A stretch of 64,000 bases of DNA, taken from assembly GCF_014773265.1 (NCBI RefSeq), contig NZ_JACWMY010000008.1, positions 124,001 through 188,000 on the forward strand, read 5' to 3'. A program made the position numbers and the translations under genes. Shown piece by piece: positions 59,463 through 64,000 of this stretch. Below the pieces are notes generated by a model. It made no database searches, was not told the origin of the DNA, and saw nothing but the letters and a program-made list of their open reading frames with translations. The stretch comes from Mucilaginibacter pankratovii (GTDB lineage: Bacteria > Bacteroidota > Bacteroidia > Sphingobacteriales > Sphingobacteriaceae). Within the stretch, counting starts at the first letter, position 1; every line of letters starts with the position of its first letter.

Positions 59463-60860
59463 TCAAAGGTGATCAATCTTTTTGTTCGATCTTATGAGGC
59501 CCAATTTTTTTATCCTCGAATTCAGCGTCGACACATTGATCTTCAACATTTCTGCAGCACCATCTTTGCCGCTGATCTTCCATTTACATTTTTCAAGTAC
59601 CGCCAAAATATGGTCGCGTTCGTTTTCCTCAATAGATTTCATTTGTCCTCCATTATTAAGCAAAAGATCGCTATTTATCTGTTTGGGAAAGTTGATCGAT
59701 TCTATCATCGTACTTTTTGCCAGCAAGACACTTCGTTCCATTAGGTTTTCCAATTCCCTCACATTTCCGGGCCACGAATAATCAAGTAATTTTTTCATCA
59801 CGCTTTCCGTAAACCCCGTAATTATTCTGCCTTCTCTCTGAGCGAAAATATTGATAAAATGGTTTGCTAATGATATGATATCTTCCTTCCGTTCGCGAAG
59901 AGCAGGCATTTCAATAGGAAAAACATTTAGCCGATAATAAAGGTCCATTCTAAATCGGCAGGATGCTATTTCATCTTCCAATTTTCGATTAGTGGCCGCA
60001 ATAACACGAACATTAATTTTTTTTGTCGATCCGCCGATCGGCTCAATGGTTTTTTCCTGTAGAACGCGTAAAAATCTTACCTGCAGCTCCAGCGGCAACT
60101 CCCCAATTTCATCCAGAAAAATTGTACCACCGTCGGCCTGTTCAAATTTCCCCGTTCGTTTGTTGATAGCCCCTGTGAACGAACCTTTTTCGTGACCAAA
60201 CAGCTCCGATTCTATCAGGTTTGCAGGCAGTGCTGCACAGTTAACGATCACTAATGGTTTTGCTTTGCGCGAAGAGATCTGGTGAATGCACTGGGCCACC
60301 AGTTCTTTTCCTGTTCCGCTTTCACCCAAGATAAGTACCGAAGTATCGGACTGGCCTACGATGTTAATATTTTCAATTACCTCAAGTATACTCCTGCTCG
60401 TACCGATGATATTACTCAGAGCTGCATTGTTTAAAAGAGCGGGAGAATTTTTAGAAAGCCCCTCGCGTATTTGAGCCGATTCCAGTTTTTCCCGCTGAAG
60501 GTAGCAGGCAATGTCCAGCATAACCAATACATCCTTTTCGCGGAACGGCTTTACCAGGAACCCATACGGTTTAGTTAATTTTGCGGCTTCCAGAAACTGC
60601 TTTTGTGAATTGGCCGACAAGAATACAAAGCCTATATTTTTTTCTGATAGCGCCCTGGCCAGGTCTATACCATTAAGGTTACCCTGCAGAGAGATATCAA
60701 GCAATACCATATCCGGTTTTTCCTTTTCAACAATGATCAATGCTGTAGGAACAGACCTGGCAACTGAACATACCTGGTAGCCGGCGCGTTCGAGTATCGC
60801 CTGCAAATTAAAAGCTTCAATAAACTGATCTTCTACTATAAGTATTTTGCTTTTAGTCAT
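59463..60860 (-). CDS. NtrC-type sigma-54-dependent response regulator
   Basis: 465 residues. Receiver domain 1-120 with acidic pair E10-D11, phospho-acceptor D55 in MVLLDISL and the switch Lys in LVKPF. AAA+ domain about 150-385 with Walker A GESGTGKE, the sigma-54 contact motif GSFTGA, Walker B GGTIFLDEIGEL and the Arg-finger region SCRFRMDLYYRL. A Fis-type helix-turn-helix lies at the end (VLEKCKWKISGKDGAAEMLKINVSTLNSRIKKLGL). After phosphorylation it activates sigma-54 promoters. It overlaps the sensor kinase by 4 bp, so the two form one pair. Confidence 0.93.
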   Translation of the reverse strand: MTKSKILIVEDQFIEAFNLQAILERAGYQVCSVARSVPTALIIVEKEKPDMVLLDISLQGNLNGIDLARALSEKNIGFVFLSANSQKQFLEAAKLTKPYGFLVKPFREKDVLVMLDIACYLQREKLESAQIREGLSKNSPALLNNAALSNIIGTSRSILEVIENINIVGQSDTSVLILGESGTGKELVAQCIHQISSRKAKPLVIVNCAALPANLIESELFGHEKGSFTGAINKRTGKFEQADGGTIFLDEIGELPLELQVRFLRVLQEKTIEPIGGSTKKINVRVIAATNRKLEDEIASCRFRMDLYYRLNVFPIEMPALRERKEDIISLANHFINIFAQREGRIITGFTESVMKKLLDYSWPGNVRELENLMERSVLLAKSTMIESINFPKQINSDLLLNNGGQMKSIEENERDHILAVLEKCKWKISGKDGAAEMLKINVSTLNSRIKKLGLIRSNKKIDHL

Positions 60861-63109
60861 GAGTAAGCTTCCTGTTGCGGTTGATTTAAAAAGTCCGAAG
60901 TTTCATTAAATTGATCGTTTTTAAAGGTGATAGTGACCTTAGTGCCGTGATCATTTTCAAACCCGGCCTGCGCATTTATGTCCTGGCAAAGCCCCCTGAT
61001 CAAATTGAGCCCAAGTGAACCCCTTGGCGTGTAAATCATCTCCTGGGGCATACCGATGCCGTTGTCGGCTATCATTAAGGTAATTTGGTCATCGCGTTGA
61101 ACCATTTGGATCGTTATAGTGCCATTGGGGTTTTCGGGGAATGCGTATTTAATTGAATTAGTGACCGCCTCATTAATAATTAAAGCAAGGGGTATAGCTT
61201 GTGAAACGCCAAGTTTCAAATTTTCAATATCCAGGTTAAATCTTATTTGCTGCAGAATGCCAAAGCTTTCGCTTAAATAGTTGATAAATTCGGGAAGGTA
61301 AACGGCCATGTCGATAGTTTTTAGCTCATCAGACTGATATAACTTTTGATGGATCAAAGACATGCAATAAATACGGTGCTGGCAATTTTCTATCGCAGTT
61401 AATGCCTCACTTTCCAAATTTGCTGCCTGCAATTCCAACAGGCAGATAACCGTGTGCAAATTGTTTTTAACCCGATGATGAACCTCCTTTAACAACCAAT
61501 CTTTTTCGGACAGCAATTGTTCCAGCAGCTTATTCTTGTGCATAATAACCATGTTGGCTTGCTCTTTATTCCTGAATTGTTTGTAAAGTAATCCAACAAT
61601 GATAACGAGCAAGAATATGCCGCCTATAGTTAAATTTCTGACAAGGTTAGCTGTTTTGTTCTCTTGTGTAAGCAAGCGGATATCCTTGTCTTTTAACGTG
61701 ATCTGGTGTTCTTTCTTTTCAGTTTCAAACTGGATCTGTAGTTGCTGAATTTGCTTGCTTTTGGCTTCATTAAATAGCGAATCCTTGATCTGGTGGTACT
61801 TTAACAGGTATTGATTCGCAGATCTGAAGTTCCCCTCGGCGCTATCCAGTTTAAACCATTGGAGACTGTTACGTCCGATCATCGCAGGCTCATTTATTTT
61901 ATGCACCAAATTTGTGGCTTTAATTAAATATTGGCGTGCCAATGAATACTGCCCCGAAGCGAAATAATATCTAACAAGCAGTGTATAAGCTAAATCAAGG
62001 ACCTCTTCACTGATTTGCTGATGATTAATTATATCAACAACCCTATTGCAGTACGGTATCGCCTTACCATATTGCCGAAGAGCGGTATAAACGTATATAA
62101 AAGAACCATTTATCACAATAGCGGACCCATAGTCCTTCGATTCCAGATATTTCTTTGGGAAATCCCTCAATAATTTCGCCGCTTCTTCGGTTTTATTTAA
62201 CCTTATGTAGCTCTTCACAATATTCCACAATACCGTACTACTATTTGAAGCGTCATTATATCTTTCTGCTATTTGCAATGCATTTTTTAAATAAACTATT
62301 GCTTTTTCATTTTGATCTGTATCCATAAGAATTATGCCTATGGTATTATATATTCCGCAGAGTTGCATCGTGGTATCTTTAAGGCTTTCGGCAGTATGCA
62401 ATGCGGTTAAGCCGTAATTTAACGCCTGCTTATAGTTACCCAAACTAAAGTAGGCACTTGCAAATTGAAGATAAACACTATGTACCTTGCTGTAATGCGC
62501 AGACTTATAAGCTGCAATGGACAGCTGAAGTACTTCTATCGCTTTCTCGTATTCATTATTGAGCATGTATAAATCACCCAAAAAACCGTAAGCTTTTGCT
62601 GCTAACATTACCTTTCCGGCCAACTGGTAGGCAGCGGCTTCCGCCTTGATAATTTTTATCTTGGTAACAAGTTGTTTTGGATCATTATCATCATAATAAT
62701 GTGATAGTTCGGAGTAAGCCTGCGCCAACAGGTATTTATCACTATTTTGGTTCAGAACTTGTATCGCCTTTTCTCCAAGGGCTATTCCGGCATCACGCTG
62801 CCCTATTTTTCGTAGTAATGACGATTTCGCCATTAAAATACGCCCATTGACGAGATCTGATTTAATTCTGGCATTCAATCGTTCGGCTTGTGCAATATAT
62901 CCTGCGGCACTATCCACACCTGCTTTATTTTCGCCGGCTTTTGAGATTTGAAACTCTGCCAGTTTTAAAAGTGCGCTGACATGAGCCGTATCCGGCAAAC
63001 TTTTATTCAGTATTTTAATCAAAGAATCCACGCTATGACGTGTTTGATCTTGCCCGCGGACAGATGAAAGCAGGAGTAAGAATGAGATAGTTAACACGAA
63101 TCGGTTCAT
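60857..63109 (-). CDS. TPR sensor histidine kinase (HisKA_2 type)
   Basis: 750 residues. Signal peptide 1-19 (LTISFLLLLSSVRGQ), a periplasmic TPR array about 25-440 (AYGFLGDLYMLNNEYEKAIEVLQLSI, AYFSLGNYKQALNYGLTALHTAESL and others), a coiled coil, one membrane helix near 490 (LTIGGIFLLVIIVGLLY), then HisKA_2 with the phospho-acceptor His in LLKEVHHRVKNNLHTVICLLELQ and a HATPase domain (INEAVTNSIKYAF, IADNGIGMP, SLGLNLI). It phosphorylates the NtrC-type regulator encoded next, with a 4-bp overlap. The signal sensed through the TPRs is unknown. Confidence 0.92.
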   Translation of the reverse strand: MNRFVLTISFLLLLSSVRGQDQTRHSVDSLIKILNKSLPDTAHVSALLKLAEFQISKAGENKAGVDSAAGYIAQAERLNARIKSDLVNGRILMAKSSLLRKIGQRDAGIALGEKAIQVLNQNSDKYLLAQAYSELSHYYDDNDPKQLVTKIKIIKAEAAAYQLAGKVMLAAKAYGFLGDLYMLNNEYEKAIEVLQLSIAAYKSAHYSKVHSVYLQFASAYFSLGNYKQALNYGLTALHTAESLKDTTMQLCGIYNTIGIILMDTDQNEKAIVYLKNALQIAERYNDASNSSTVLWNIVKSYIRLNKTEEAAKLLRDFPKKYLESKDYGSAIVINGSFIYVYTALRQYGKAIPYCNRVVDIINHQQISEEVLDLAYTLLVRYYFASGQYSLARQYLIKATNLVHKINEPAMIGRNSLQWFKLDSAEGNFRSANQYLLKYHQIKDSLFNEAKSKQIQQLQIQFETEKKEHQITLKDKDIRLLTQENKTANLVRNLTIGGIFLLVIIVGLLYKQFRNKEQANMVIMHKNKLLEQLLSEKDWLLKEVHHRVKNNLHTVICLLELQAANLESEALTAIENCQHRIYCMSLIHQKLYQSDELKTIDMAVYLPEFINYLSESFGILQQIRFNLDIENLKLGVSQAIPLALIINEAVTNSIKYAFPENPNGTITIQMVQRDDQITLMIADNGIGMPQEMIYTPRGSLGLNLIRGLCQDINAQAGFENDHGTKVTITFKNDQFNETSDFLNQPQQEAYS

Positions 63110-63928
63110 CGTCTGAATGGTCTAACTTAAACCAAAACCTTTGTTATAAAATTTCAAATTGATTGTCAATTGGATAATGCACTGTCAACACAAATGCCTG
63201 GTTTACGTACACAGAGCAGGAACGACTATTCAAATTCGAACTTTACATTAGCTAAAATATTTCGTGGCTAATTATTAAGCTAATTTACTTATACACCTTT
63301 AAATAATCACCATTAATATCAAAAAAAGTATTGAATTTTCGTTTATTAAATACTTGCTTGGGCAGTGGGGCGTAAACCGAAATTCAGAAAAGAATTCATT
63401 TTCAAATAAGGCAGGATTTTTATCTGAGACACAAAAAAAGGACCGAAAACACGGCCCTTTTAACATTATCCAGTTTAGTACCAGGCTGGGTTCAACCTCG
63501 GAAACGATAGATCTACTATCCGGCATTCTCCTTATTGGTTTTCCGTCAATCCAGGTCACATAATGCAGCGAAAATGGTGGCAATCTTCATTAAATTTTTC
63601 ATTCGTACGTGATTTAATTCTTATTTATTATTGAGCTCATCTTTGAAGAAATACAGAATGGCTGAGAAGCGCAGTGGGTAACTATATTTTGTCCCGGTGG
63701 CCATACATACGGCAAAAATTATCCCTTTTTGAAGTTTCAATTCCAACATCACAAAAGTCCGGTGATTAGTTTAGGACAACCTTTAATTTTCAAACAATAC
63801 CATTTAATAATCAAATAATATTCTATTTTTTGATGTGTTTGATCCGGAAACCTATAAAAGTTAAATAGTCAATACTTGTAATCTCTATAACAGTTATTTA
63901 GAACCATCGTTAATCAGGGCCATTATTA
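63110..63928. other. Gene-poor stretch with one weak terminator
   Basis: No convincing gene is seen upstream of the kinase. A stem AGGACCG/CGGCCCT with one G-U pair (about 63437-63459), followed by TTTT, may end a transcript arriving from the left. Its two overlapping short frames on opposite strands (63299-63583) are not protein-like. The kinase promoter should lie near 63110-63200, but no clear box pair was found. Confidence 0.4.
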
Positions 63929-64000
63929 CTATTCCATTTTCATAACCTGCCCATCCGATGCAAGGCTGGAAATGAATAATAGTTGCGCTACCGTACTATC
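63929..64000 (-). CDS. Possible 3' end of a gene running off the window
   Basis: On the minus strand the last 72 bases give an open frame, DSTVAQLLFISSLASDGQVMKME, then TAG at 63929-63931. Too short to recognise; it may be the end of a gene beyond the window or chance. Confidence 0.2.
   Translation of the reverse strand, partial: DSTVAQLLFISSLASDGQVMKME

Overview
The window looks like a chromosomal segment from a member of the Bacteroidota, most likely family Sphingobacteriaceae (Mucilaginibacter/Pedobacter type). The signs are SusC/SusD outer-membrane pairs driven by ECF sigma and FecR anti-sigma genes, a type IX secretion sorting domain, a short RpoD-type sigma factor, lipoproteins with DUF4959/DUF5126/DUF5000 and DUF4998/DUF5013 architecture, and promoter boxes near the Bacteroidota TTTG / TAnnTTTG form. 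All assignments come from reading translations by eye; no database was searched.

Left part (1-21.8 kb). A decayed Sus regulatory locus lies on the minus strand: a sigma factor C-terminal scrap (about 21.59-21.77 kb), a FecR gene with an amber stop (1.83-2.95 kb), and the first ~97 codons of a SusC gene fused to the back half of a sensor histidine kinase, also with an amber stop (0.13-1.61 kb). Between the sigma scrap and FecR sits about 18.6 kb of accessory DNA, bounded by an 8-bp direct repeat. It carries a glycosyltransferase gene pair, a MACPF-like lipoprotein, a HExxH metalloprotease-like protein followed by an AAA+ ATPase and a subtilisin-like protease (IetAS-like), a ferritin-like cassette with two unrecognised proteins, a large DUF4297/Cap4-like nuclease, and three TIR-domain proteins, two of them with C-terminal DUF3298 (RsiV-like) domains. 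I read this as a defence/conflict island, and the best place to look for a new system.

Middle (22.5-45.2 kb). Two copies of an attachment-like module (a GGTGACC repeat pair, 60 bp, the tRNA-Ser-like 3' end CCCTCCCTCTCCGC, then a terminator) bracket 22.5 kb. Inside are a probable modification-dependent restriction enzyme, scraps of tRNA ends and a serine recombinase, a giant FG-GAP/IPT/NHL surface protein with a type IX sorting domain split by a frameshift in a run of nine G, an FN3 lipoprotein, and an apparently complete Sus locus (sigma, FecR, SusC, SusD, two carbohydrate-locus lipoproteins). A beta-galactosidase (GH42-like) 5' scrap lies upstream of the sigma gene.

Right part (45.3-64 kb). 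This holds a small secreted protein, an HD-PycTM (DUF5706) fusion, a TetR regulator, a second RpoD-like sigma factor, and a five-gene operon (NAD-binding-like protein, RND adaptor, RND pump, TolC, type II NADH dehydrogenase). Next come a deleted sigma-factor scrap, an AraC regulator, and a sensor kinase/NtrC-type response regulator pair. Palindromes upstream of the efflux operon and of a small membrane gene suggest shared control.

The accessory genes in 3-21.5 kb seem to use C-ending codons such as ATC more than the AT-rich 25-64 kb part; this is an impression by eye, not a computed value.
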